Source of the DNA: Candidatus Chloroploca asiatica
GTDB taxonomy: Bacteria > Chloroflexota > Chloroflexia > Chloroflexales > Chloroflexaceae
Assembly: GCF_002532075.1 (NCBI RefSeq)
Contig: NZ_LYXE01000036.1
Location: 32,468 to 96,467 of the forward strand
Direction: 5' to 3'
Length of the DNA stretch: 64,000 nucleotides
The translations under genes and the position numbers were made by a program. The notes under the pieces are model-generated. The model did no database searches. It saw only the letters and a list, made by a program, of their open reading frames with translations, and had not been told where the DNA came from. Shown piece by piece: positions 1 to 8,356 of this stretch (the stretch's first letter is position 1; the number at the start of each line of letters is the position of its first letter).

Positions 1-885
1 TGCTGGGGCTCGAATTTGGACGGTCAATTGGGTAACGGTACCACGCAGGGTAGCTCATGGCCAGTCATGGTCAGCGGCTTGGATCGTGGCGTTACTGCTG
101 TCAGCGGAAGCTATGGCCACTTTTGTGCCCTTACACTCGAAGGCGATGTCTGGTGTTGGGGGCGCAACGATTATGGGCAGTTGGGGGATGGGACAACCGA
201 ACAGCGGCTTACCCCTGTCAAGGTTAGCGGACTGAATCGTGATATAGCTACGCTTGCCGTAGGCAACTACCATACCTGTGTGCTTACCAACACAGGAGGG
301 GTGAAGTGTTGGGGGCAAAACTTCGCGGGGCACCTTGGCGATGGAACACGCGAGAATCGTGCTGAACCAGTGGCTGTCGTTGGCCTCGATCAGGGTGTCA
401 GCGCGATCACGCTGGGACTAAACCATACGTGTGCGCTCACCGATGCGGGGGCAGTACTCTGTTGGGGTGGAAATATCTCTGGTGAGCTTGGTGATGGCAC
501 CACGATCGGTCGCCTCACCCCAGGGCTTGTCAGTGGCATGGAGCAGGGGATTACCGCTATCTCGGCTACAGAACAGCATACGTGTGCTGTAACCGCGCAA
601 GGTGGAGTAGTGTGCTGGGGCAAAAACAATGAAGGCCAATTGGGTGATGGGACGACAACGCAGCGACCCATCCCAGTAGCGGTGACTGGTCTTCAGAGCG
701 GCATAACTGCAGTTGTGACGGGAGGGTTGCACACCTGTGCGCTCATGCTGGACAGGAGTCTGCACTGTTGGGGGTACAACGTGTATGGGCAGTTGGGTGA
801 TGGCACGACAACGCGACGCCTGACGCCGGTCGGGGTTGTTTGGGAAGCGCCACAATCGGTCTTCCTGCCGCTGGTGCGCCGCTAG
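1..885 (+). CDS. RCC1-repeat secreted protein, 3' part only
   Basis: The reading frame is open from base 1, so the gene begins before the window; an internal ATG at 16 is not its true start. The visible 294 residues carry six RCC1-type repeats, each with a CWG..N..GQLGDGTT core followed by a HTCAL/HTCAV strand. RCC1 repeats fold as a seven-bladed propeller, so at least one blade lies upstream. The protein ends in VFLPLVRR, a tail almost shared with the next gene, which suggests common surface sorting (inference). Each blade has two conserved cysteines (TCAL and CWG), which fits an extracytoplasmic disulfide-bearing protein. It is followed after 16 bases by the next gene, probably in one transcript. 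Ligand or enzymatic role is unknown. Confidence 0.85.
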   Translation, partial: CWGSNLDGQLGNGTTQGSSWPVMVSGLDRGVTAVSGSYGHFCALTLEGDVWCWGRNDYGQLGDGTTEQRLTPVKVSGLNRDIATLAVGNYHTCVLTNTGGVKCWGQNFAGHLGDGTRENRAEPVAVVGLDQGVSAITLGLNHTCALTDAGAVLCWGGNISGELGDGTTIGRLTPGLVSGMEQGITAISATEQHTCAVTAQGGVVCWGKNNEGQLGDGTTTQRPIPVAVTGLQSGITAVVTGGLHTCALMLDRSLHCWGYNVYGQLGDGTTTRRLTPVGVVWEAPQSVFLPLVRR

Positions 886-901
886 ACTAAGGAGGCATTA
901 C

Positions 902-3900
902 ATGTCTATCCGCAATCGTTTTCTGATGAGAGTCGCTTCGTATGATCGATTCCATCGCTTGGCGATGAGCACGCAACGACTGCTACGGCTAACCTGCATC
1001 TTGCTGCTGACTGCCATCATCTTGGGCGAACCGGCGACGGCAAGCACCCAGGGGAGCGGCTGGCAATGGCAGAACCCGCTTCCTCAGGGGAATCATCTCC
1101 TGAGTATCTGGGGGATAGACGCCAATAACATCTGGGCGGTAGGAAACGGTGGGGTTATCTTGCGCTGGGACGGCCAGACCTGGCAGGCCCAAACCAGCGG
1201 CTTCGGGAACGCACTTACTGCGATCTGGGGAACGAGTGCTCGAAACATCTGGGCCGTCGGTACGGATGGCATCATCATCCGGTGGAACGGCAGCACATGG
1301 TCACGCTACCCTACCCCCACCCGAAGTCAGCTTAACGCGATCTGGGGAGCCGATGCCAACAATGTCTGGGCAGTCGGTAACGACGGCACGATCCTGCGCT
1401 GGGACGGCAGTACATGGTCGGCTGAGACGAGCAACACATCCAGGCGCCTCAATGGCGTCTGGGGCACAGACGCCGGCAATATCTGGGTGGCAGGCAATAA
1501 CACCATCCTGAAGTGGGACGGTACACATTGGGTAGAAAAACACCAATCGCGCATCCTATTCACTGCCATTTGGGGAACCGATGCACAAAACATCTGGGTC
1601 GTCGGCACTGCTGGTACTATTCTGAAGTGGAATGGCTGGATCTGGTCTGCCGAACACGTCAATACGAACGAGACGCTGTACGGGATTGGGGGTCTGGACG
1701 CTGAGCATGTCTGGGCCGTCGGCGAGCGTGGCGTCATTGTCGCCAGATCCTTTACTGCTGATAGCTTTGAGGTCAGTTGGCGCCTGCAGCGGGTCGACTC
1801 ACCTCCACGGCTCAGCGCGATCTGGGCTCTCGACGCAAATAACGCCTGGGCCGTTGGCGAAGCTGGCACCATCCTCGAATGGAAGGGTATCACATGGCGT
1901 GACCAGCAGCGGATCTTTGAGCGCATGACGTTCAATGGCGTTTGGGGTGCAGATGCTGATCACGCCTGGGCGGTTGGCAGTGCTGGTGCTATTCTGCAGT
2001 GGAATGGCGCTACCTGGTCGGCTCAGACGAGTGGCACCACCCATGCGCTCCGGGCTGTCTGGGGGCTGGATGCCAATAATGTCTGGGCGGTGGGCGAAAA
2101 TGGTACCATCCTGAAGTGGGATGGCACAGGCTGGGAACAACAACTCAGCGGCACAACCGATAGCCTCACGGGTGTCTGGGGCCTTGATGCCGAGAATATC
2201 TGGGTTGTGGGCCAGGGGAACACGATCCTGAAGTGGGATGGTCAGGCCTGGGATGCGCCGCCGCAGATGGAAAACCGTCAGAGACTCCATTTCGAAGCGC
2301 TCTGGGGTACCGACGCCGACAACATCTGGGCCGTCGGCATGCAAGGTATTTATAAGTGGGACGGCCAGACCTGGGAAATCCAATTATGGGAGCAGGAGAA
2401 CTTGTTTCGGGGGTTCAAGGCTATCTGGGGTACCGACGCCAACAACATCTGGGCTGTTGGTCGCAAAGGCGTTTATAAGTGGGATGGCCAGACCTGGGCG
2501 GCGCAGTCCTTCGATTTCGAAGGGCACCTCCTCTCGAGTGTGTGGGGCTTAGATGCGAATAATGTCTGGGCGGTGGGCGAAGGAATTTTCAAGTGGGATG
2601 GCCGCGCCTGGTCGCGCCAGGCAAGCGAAGAAGGGCACAGGATCTTCGCCGTTGGGGGCAGTGACGCTCATCACGTCTGGGTCGTCGGGTCAGGGATCCA
2701 GTTGTGGAATGGCGATCAGTGGAGCGACGCGGATCCAAACCTGCCTAGGATCGACAGTCTGATCGGGATCTGGGGTGCGGATGCCCGCAACGTCTGGGCG
2801 GCTGGAAGCAATGGAACGATTGTTAAGTGGAACGGTCGCAAGTGGGTCAAACAACGCAGCAGTACGAACGACGCCGTTATCCATGCTTTCTGGGGATTCG
2901 ATGCCGACAATGTCTGGGCTATCGGAAGACAAGGCTATAGCTGGTTGCCTGATCATCGCGGCATCATCCTGAAATGGGACGGTCGCACCTGGGCGCCGCA
3001 ACCAATCGGTTCACCGCCGTACCTCACGGCGATCTGGGGAGCCGATGCCAGCAATGTCTGGGCTGTCGGATTGAATGGAACCATCCTGAAATGGGATGGA
3101 CGTACCTGGTCGCCCCAGGTGAGCAGCACCAGCGATGACCTCAATGCCATCTGGGGGCTGGATGCCAACAATGTCTGGGTCGTAAGTAATGAAGGCGCAG
3201 TGCTAAAATGGGACGGTTTGGCCTGGACAGAGCACTCCAGGTTAGGAACAACCGAACTAACAAGTAGACTAACCGGCATCTGGGGGACGGATGCCAACAA
3301 TCTTTGGGTCATCAGTAATAACAGACGAATGTATGACAGTAGCATTATGAAGTGGGATGGCAGCGCCTGGCACCAGCAATGGAACGCTCACCGTAACGAG
3401 CACATGATCATCCATCTCTACGGAATCTGGGGACGGGATGCCAACAATGTCTGGGTCGTAGGGGAAGATGGCTACAGTAGTGGCATCACACTGCGCTGGG
3501 ACGGCAACTCCTGGCTCGATCAACACATAGGCGTCAGCTACAGCCTGCGTGGGATCTGGGGTACACCAACCAATAATCTCTGGGCGGTCGGCGATGCCGG
3601 CGTCATCCTCTATCATGGCGATTGGCCGATCATCAAGCCCAGCCTGACCTGTAACTTCTCCGAGGGAGCTCCTGGAAGCGCCTTCCTGATCACGGGAACC
3701 GAGTTCCCGGCACGGACGACGGTGCAGTTGCAGATCAACGGCAGCGACATCGGCAGCGTCAGTACTGATCGCAATGGGCGCTTCACGGCGCTTCTCCAGA
3801 CTGAGGCGACAGCGCCAGAGGGTTACTACGTGGTCAGGGCCAACACGACTGCCGTGAATAGCGGAGCAAGCGTGTGGGGAAGCTATCGGCTGGTACATAC

Positions 3901-4012
3901 TACTCCGCTGCGTATGCCGCCGAGCGACGCGCCTGCAGGAATCGCGATACCGGACAATGTTCCAGCCCACGCTCGGTTGCCTGTGCTCCATCTGCCATTG
4001 GTACGACGTTAA
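902..4012 (+). CDS. secreted 21-repeat IWG..NVWAVG beta-propeller-like protein
   Basis: 1036 residues. The ATG at 902 is chosen over one at 836 because AAGGAGG lies at 889-895 and a signal peptide follows (hydrophobic stretch LTCILLLTAIILG, then an Ala-rich cleavage region). Residues of about 50 to 900 are 21 tandem units of roughly 40 residues with the pattern L..IWG.DANNVWAVG..GTILKWDG..W. This is the look of a multi-bladed propeller or stacked propellers, similar to sialidase/YCF48-like repeats. A beta-sandwich of about 80 residues follows (GTEFPARTTVQLQING), and the end is LHLPLVRR. Tryptophan and glycine are very abundant. No catalytic motif is visible. Probably a surface adhesion or binding protein. 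Confidence 0.85.
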   Translation: MSIRNRFLMRVASYDRFHRLAMSTQRLLRLTCILLLTAIILGEPATASTQGSGWQWQNPLPQGNHLLSIWGIDANNIWAVGNGGVILRWDGQTWQAQTSGFGNALTAIWGTSARNIWAVGTDGIIIRWNGSTWSRYPTPTRSQLNAIWGADANNVWAVGNDGTILRWDGSTWSAETSNTSRRLNGVWGTDAGNIWVAGNNTILKWDGTHWVEKHQSRILFTAIWGTDAQNIWVVGTAGTILKWNGWIWSAEHVNTNETLYGIGGLDAEHVWAVGERGVIVARSFTADSFEVSWRLQRVDSPPRLSAIWALDANNAWAVGEAGTILEWKGITWRDQQRIFERMTFNGVWGADADHAWAVGSAGAILQWNGATWSAQTSGTTHALRAVWGLDANNVWAVGENGTILKWDGTGWEQQLSGTTDSLTGVWGLDAENIWVVGQGNTILKWDGQAWDAPPQMENRQRLHFEALWGTDADNIWAVGMQGIYKWDGQTWEIQLWEQENLFRGFKAIWGTDANNIWAVGRKGVYKWDGQTWAAQSFDFEGHLLSSVWGLDANNVWAVGEGIFKWDGRAWSRQASEEGHRIFAVGGSDAHHVWVVGSGIQLWNGDQWSDADPNLPRIDSLIGIWGADARNVWAAGSNGTIVKWNGRKWVKQRSSTNDAVIHAFWGFDADNVWAIGRQGYSWLPDHRGIILKWDGRTWAPQPIGSPPYLTAIWGADASNVWAVGLNGTILKWDGRTWSPQVSSTSDDLNAIWGLDANNVWVVSNEGAVLKWDGLAWTEHSRLGTTELTSRLTGIWGTDANNLWVISNNRRMYDSSIMKWDGSAWHQQWNAHRNEHMIIHLYGIWGRDANNVWVVGEDGYSSGITLRWDGNSWLDQHIGVSYSLRGIWGTPTNNLWAVGDAGVILYHGDWPIIKPSLTCNFSEGAPGSAFLITGTEFPARTTVQLQINGSDIGSVSTDRNGRFTALLQTEATAPEGYYVVRANTTAVNSGASVWGSYRLVHTTPLRMPPSDAPAGIAIPDNVPAHARLPVLHLPLVRR

Positions 4013-4683
4013 CGGCGTGCAGTAATGGTTTGCTCAAAGCAATCCACAGACCTCCGAACCTGCAAGCGCATGCGTAGTCTCCACTCCTAACGATGTGGCA
4101 AAAGGAGAACCTCTTGACTCATCACTTTTCCACGTCGTTCGCCGTTCTGACGTTCTTCGTTCTGTTGTTGGTTGGCGGACTACCCGCGCTGCCCACGGCG
4201 GCAACTGAATCATCGCCAGCCCCTGAAGCTACTGCGCCGCTCGCATAGGCACATCCCGTGCTGTTGCGATTCGCGCTCAGTGCCGACCACAGCTTCCCGG
4301 CCAAGCTCGGCTCGATCACTCGTACCAGCAAGGTTGTGCCGGTGGCCGAACCTCTCGCTTCCGCTGACCACAGCCTCCCTTGACTCCTTCGCCGGAAAGG
4401 TGCCCAGAACTTGCGACGCCTACCGCCGCACCCTTTGGCACTTCCGTGCCAACGCACTGGCAAGGATCTCTTGCAACGAAATCGTTCGCCAGTGCTACCG
4501 GCTCTGGCTTGCAGATCGATACAACAACTGGTGTCGGATCGAACGAACGAGATGAAGCGCGAAGGCGAACCTGAGTTTGCGCTGCGCCCGGACGCCCGCC
4601 CCAATACGCCATGTCTCCGGGCGTGTCCTCACATGACCACATATGTACCCTAAACGCCCCACCGACAACGCAAGCATCCAGGC
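4013..4683. other. gene-poor stretch holding a decayed secreted-protein gene
   Basis: This 670-base gap between the IWG-repeat gene and the recombinase has no intact gene. It contains the broken signal-peptide gene at 4093-4570, described separately. Codon-like structure continues patchily on the plus strand to about 4570. Nothing recognisable lies in 4571-4683. Confidence 0.6.
4093..4570 (+). pseudogene. remnant of a secreted protein with in-frame stops
   Basis: An in-frame ATG (4093) and a TTG (4114) preceded by AAGGAG at 4102-4107 open a frame encoding a convincing signal peptide (core VLTFFVLLLVGGLPALP, then an Ala/Pro-rich stretch). A TAG at 4246-4248 stops it after about 50 residues. 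The same frame then stays protein-like to a TGA at 4381-4383 (segment FALSADHSFPAKLGSITRT). After that, protein-like composition moves to another frame that ends near 4572. The simplest reading is a secreted-protein gene decayed by two stops and a frameshift. The family is not recognised. A functional 50-residue secreted peptide cannot be excluded. Confidence 0.45.
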
Positions 4684-5703
4684 TCATTCTGCCGGCGCAA
4701 AGAAGGGCACTTCGACAAACTCAACTGCTTTGCGTTTGGCCGCTTCGCCCCGCCGGTCGTAGCTGGCCGTGGTCGTCACTTGCGCGTGCCCGACCAGTTG
4801 TTGCACTGTCGCCAGGTCAATCCCGGCATCGAGCAGTTCGGAGATATAGGTGCGGCGCATATCATGCGGGGTACAGGCGGGGATGCCAGCTTCCTGGGCT
4901 CGGTTGGTCAGGATCAGGGCCACCGCTTCGGCAGTGATCCGTTGGGTGCTAAAGCGGCCCCCTTTGTAGGCCCGGATGAACATGGCCCCTGGATGGGTGC
5001 CGCGCACCCCGAGCCAGACCTCCAGTGCGGCGCGGGTGCCGGAGGGTGCCCAGACCCGGCGATCTTTGTTGCCTTTGCCGCCGCGCACCAGCAGTTCGCC
5101 GGTCTCGCGGTGATAGGCCTCCAGATTCAGCGCGGCCACTTCGGCGCGGCGCAGGCCGGTGCCCCGGATCAGCGCGAGCACGGCGGCATCGCGGCGACCG
5201 AGCGGTGAGGGATCATCCGCGCAGGCCCGCAGCAACGCCCGTACCTCGCTGGGGGTGATCACGCGCCCGGTGGGTTCGCGGTGGCCTTTGACGGTCGGCA
5301 CCAGCACGGCCCGTTGATACTCCTCGGCGGGGAGCTCGCCCAGCCGGAAGGCTTCTTGCAAGACCCGGCGCAGCGCGGCGAGGATCTTGTTGGCGGTGGC
5401 CGGGGCGTAGCGTTCGACGAGGGTGGCGCGGAGCGCAATGGTGTGGGCGTAGCGCACGGCTCCCCAGGGCGTGTGGAGGCAGCGCACGTCCTGGCCGTCG
5501 GTCGTGCGCACCTCGGCCACGCCGAGCAAGGCGGCCACGGTGTTCAAGGCTTCGCGCATGGTACGCCGGGAGCCGGGGGTAAGGTTGGCGAGGTAGAGGG
5601 CGGCGGCGTTCGGGCGACCGGTGTCCGAGTCACGGGCGATCAGGTCGCCCTCGCAGGGTGGTTCCCAGTCAGTTGGTGGGGTCGGCGGGGCCGGATGGGT
5701 CAT
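4684..5703 (-). CDS. tyrosine recombinase / phage-type integrase (XerC/D-like)
   Basis: 339 residues from ATG 5703, which has GGAGG just upstream; a TTG 18 bases earlier is the alternative. Residues of about 25 to 130 form the SAM-like core-binding domain (LANLTPGSRRTMREALNTVA). The catalytic domain shows the first Arg in GTGLRRAEVAAL, HDMRRTYI (H-x-x-R), LVGHAQ and the nucleophile Tyr in TTASYDRRG. All expected catalytic positions are present, so it is probably active. It cuts and rejoins DNA through a 3'-phosphotyrosyl bond. It stands alone at the left edge of the defence island, with no excisionase or clear att repeats. It could be the island's integrase or a resident Xer-like enzyme; very short linkers and good codon use do not separate the two. 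Confidence 0.9.
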   Translation of the reverse strand: MTHPAPPTPPTDWEPPCEGDLIARDSDTGRPNAAALYLANLTPGSRRTMREALNTVAALLGVAEVRTTDGQDVRCLHTPWGAVRYAHTIALRATLVERYAPATANKILAALRRVLQEAFRLGELPAEEYQRAVLVPTVKGHREPTGRVITPSEVRALLRACADDPSPLGRRDAAVLALIRGTGLRRAEVAALNLEAYHRETGELLVRGGKGNKDRRVWAPSGTRAALEVWLGVRGTHPGAMFIRAYKGGRFSTQRITAEAVALILTNRAQEAGIPACTPHDMRRTYISELLDAGIDLATVQQLVGHAQVTTTASYDRRGEAAKRKAVEFVEVPFFAPAE

Positions 5704-5727
5704 GGGGGCCTCCGTGGACAATAGGTT

Positions 5728-5758
5728 GTGAGAATCGTCATTCTCACGACTTATTCTA
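5728..5758 (-). promoter_or_regulatory. recombinase promoter with palindromic operator
   Basis: A perfect inverted repeat, GTGAGAAT-cgtc-ATTCTCAC, lies at 5728-5747, 25 bases upstream of the recombinase ATG. On the minus strand a TAGAAT hexamer (5753-5758) is placed like a -10 box, so the palindrome covers the transcription start. This is the classical position for repressor binding. No -35 box is convincing. The cognate regulator is not identifiable in the window. Confidence 0.5.
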
Positions 5759-6279
5759 CCACCTCACCCGCCCCCGGCCCGCACACCCGTGCGCCCTCAC
5801 CGCTACGGGGAAGAGCCGCAGGCGCACGGGCGCGTGGTCGGATCGTCGAGCGGCGCAGGGCGTCGCGACGACCCTGTGCCTGGACATCGGGGGCGAGGAT
5901 CAGCCTGGTGGCTCCGTGCTCGTGTGGCCTGGGCGTCGATGGACGAGCAGGGCTGTTCGGCGTACCTGTGATCATTGGGGATGCGCAAGCGCGCCTTCTT
6001 CGTTTGCGTGGCCTGCGGTGCGGTCGGGAGGTTGGGGACGCTGGTATCAGTGCAGCACCGGCGTAGCGCAATGGATGGTGCGGCCAGTACACTCAAGCAT
6101 GACTTCGACTCGGAAGAAGGCGTTAAGAGTCTGGATACAAAATGGTAATGTGAGAGTGTTAGAATATCTTATATGATTGCATACCAAAGCACATGGTTAG
6201 AGCGTCTCTCACATGTCTTTGCAAAGCACATATAACTATCGTATCTGTGAGTGCCAATGTTGGCTGTGTGAGGAAACCT
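5759..6279. other. intergenic stretch, no recognisable gene
   Basis: Several overlapping open frames of 90-170 codons occur on both strands here, as expected from high GC (Arg/Pro/Ala-rich translations). None has a ribosome binding site with a plausible product. The base composition turns AT-rich from about 6120 to 6240, where the promoter of the downstream operon must lie; no consensus -35/-10 pair is convincing. Confidence 0.5.
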
Positions 6280-7122
6280 ATGACTACCCCGGTCGCGATT
6301 GAGGACATTCTCAAGGCCCTGCCCACTGCATCGGCAGATACTGCCAAGTTGCCCAAATTGCTGGCTGAGCTCAATCGCCTGGACAATGATCGCGCTGCGA
6401 ATCTCGCGAAGATTAAAGGGATTGTGAAGCAACTCAATGCAGTCGATTCGAAGGATCACCATCCCCAGATTGTCCGACTTCGCGAATGGGTAATGGCTTA
6501 TGAGAGCGAGATCAGCCAGCTCGAGCAAGAACTGCGCCAACGCTTTGGCAAGGAGCTTGCTATTAGCTTGCGTGATCTCGATCTTACGCTGACAGGTCAG
6601 TACCCTCTGCTTCATGCGAACTTCTTTACCTTCCACATGCTTGCAGACCAGAGCAAGGTGGAAATCTGGTATGGCTACGAGCAGGAATTGTTGGATACTG
6701 CCCCACTGCTAGCATCCGAAGTGAGCAAGCGGGTTACCCGGATTCTCAAGCAACTCGGCCGTTCGTTGCGACCAATAGAGTACTTGGTTAAATTAGAAGA
6801 GGCTATCCGGCGAGTACCCCACAGATCAGATTTACCTGGAGTACCCATCATCAAAGTTCTGCCTGAAATCGCTCATCTTCTCCAGAGTCGTAGTTACTAT
6901 CAGAACCCCATTCGTGAACATTACCGCAGCTACAGTCGGGCCGATTTTAGCTATGACCTAGATCGCTGTCGCCGCGATGTGGAGACTCGCGGGCGTGTGC
7001 AACTTACGATTGCAACCCGTATGTACACCCGAAGCCGAGACGACTTCTTGTGGATCCCAGATGTCAATGGGACGGGCGGAACAACCTACTCTCACCTCAG
7101 TTTGAAGGAAACAGTGATATGA
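6280..7122 (+). CDS. unknown protein, first gene of ATPase/helicase operon
   Basis: 280 residues from ATG 6280, preceded by GTGAGGAAACCT. An in-frame ATG at 6193 would add 29 residues that read as non-coding. I do not recognise the family. Residues 1-100 are strongly helical with heptad-like Leu spacing (LPKLLAELNRLDNDRAANL, then ISQLEQELRQRFG), suggesting coiled coil. The middle has an unusual aromatic patch, LLHANFFTFHML and VEIWYGYEQELL. The C-terminal third is Arg/Tyr-rich (REHYRSYSRADFSYDLDRC) and ends with beta-type sequence. The stop overlaps the next start (ATGA), so translation is coupled to the ATPase. In Shango-type systems this slot holds a TerB protein; no TerB motif is visible. 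Likely an adaptor, sensor or DNA-binding partner (inference). Confidence 0.75.
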   Translation: MTTPVAIEDILKALPTASADTAKLPKLLAELNRLDNDRAANLAKIKGIVKQLNAVDSKDHHPQIVRLREWVMAYESEISQLEQELRQRFGKELAISLRDLDLTLTGQYPLLHANFFTFHMLADQSKVEIWYGYEQELLDTAPLLASEVSKRVTRILKQLGRSLRPIEYLVKLEEAIRRVPHRSDLPGVPIIKVLPEIAHLLQSRSYYQNPIREHYRSYSRADFSYDLDRCRRDVETRGRVQLTIATRMYTRSRDDFLWIPDVNGTGGTTYSHLSLKETVI

Positions 7123-8354
7123 GTGACACCAATCTCTCGCCCTTGCTCGCTCTGCGTATCATCCAGGCGCTTGGTGGTCCTGGCACACCGCCTGAGGAGG
7201 GACTCCAACACTTTTCGGTGGGACTGGATCCATATCTCAATGTGCTTGATGATGAATATCTTGATCGCTACATCCAGTATGGTGGTGCAAGCTTTAAGAT
7301 GGTGGTTGGCATTTATGGCGGTGGCAAGACTCATTTTCTCTACAGCTTGCGTGACCGAGCCCGAGCTAAGCACTATGCCGTTTCCTACGTGAGCCTGAAG
7401 AGTAGTGGCGAAAGCCCTTTCTATGCGCTTGACCTGGTATATAAGGCAATCGCGGCTGGACTACTCCCTCCTGATGATGGTACTGATCAGCATATTGACC
7501 GTGGTATTCGCTCATTTCTCCGGGCATGGTATGGCAAGCGTCTGCAGACATATCAGACACAGGAAATGAGTCTGGATCGAGCCCGTGAATGTCTTGCTGA
7601 TGACATTCGGCAGATTGATCTTCCTAACCTAAACTATCGAACTGCGGTCAGAAAAGCCCTTGAGTCGTACCACAATAACCGGCAAGAAGCCTTTGACCAG
7701 GTGTGTCAGTGGCTTCAGGGCGAAGGGTTTGACCGGCGTGCCCTTCAGCACTATGGCATCAACCAGAAGCTTGATCGGAGCACTGCGTTCCCAATGATTC
7801 GTGCCATGGTACGCATGGTGCGTGAGTTGGGCTACAGTGGCCTCGTCGTGCTGCTTGATGAGGCGGAGCGTATTCCTAGCCTTAGCACGCGAAATCGTGA
7901 GCAACTCCTGAGTAACCTTCGTGAGATGATCGATGAGTGCGGGCAGTCCTCGTTCGAGGGCATGTTCATAGTCTATGCCGTTCCTGATCAAAACTTTCTC
8001 GAAGGTCGCACCCAGGTCTATGAGGCTCTGAAACAGCGCTTAAGCACCGTCTTCACCGAGATCAATCCAACTGGGGTCAAGGTGATGTTGGAACAGACGG
8101 TTGGTGACCACACTATGTTTCTTCATACCCTTGGGACGAAGCTTGCACAGATCTACGAGGTTGCCTACCAGTGTTCATTCGACGCACAAGAACTCAACGA
8201 AATGGTGATCATGGTGGCCGATTGGGCCGAAGATCAACGTTTCGGTGACGAGGGCTATAAACGACTATTCGTGCAAACGATGGTTGCGGGGCTTCATTAT
8301 CTCAACCACCACGGCATATGCCCAACCCTTACAGAGATCACCAGAAAGCCATAG
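7119..8354 (+). CDS. P-loop ATPase, BrxC/BrxD-like (DUF2791 type)
   Basis: 411 residues; ATG 7119 overlaps the upstream stop as ATGA and has AAGGAA at 7105-7110. Walker A is GIYGGGKTHFLY near residue 65. Walker B is LVVLLDEAERIP near residue 240, followed by a sensor-like strand (FIVYAVPDQ). The overall pattern, an N-terminal ALGGPG.PP.EGL..F..GLDPY segment and a C-terminal helical bundle, resembles the BREX ATP-binding family PF10923. In known systems such ATPases act with a helicase in phage defence. Here two paralogous members sit side by side, which suggests a heteromeric ring. Family assignment is by motif and context only. Confidence 0.8.
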   Translation: MSDTNLSPLLALRIIQALGGPGTPPEEGLQHFSVGLDPYLNVLDDEYLDRYIQYGGASFKMVVGIYGGGKTHFLYSLRDRARAKHYAVSYVSLKSSGESPFYALDLVYKAIAAGLLPPDDGTDQHIDRGIRSFLRAWYGKRLQTYQTQEMSLDRARECLADDIRQIDLPNLNYRTAVRKALESYHNNRQEAFDQVCQWLQGEGFDRRALQHYGINQKLDRSTAFPMIRAMVRMVRELGYSGLVVLLDEAERIPSLSTRNREQLLSNLREMIDECGQSSFEGMFIVYAVPDQNFLEGRTQVYEALKQRLSTVFTEINPTGVKVMLEQTVGDHTMFLHTLGTKLAQIYEVAYQCSFDAQELNEMVIMVADWAEDQRFGDEGYKRLFVQTMVAGLHYLNHHGICPTLTEITRKP

Positions 8355-8356
8355 TC

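Noticed and set aside
5728..6176. Possible small genes between recombinase and operon
   Set aside because: Open frames on both strands reflect high GC. None has a proper start signal or a recognisable product.
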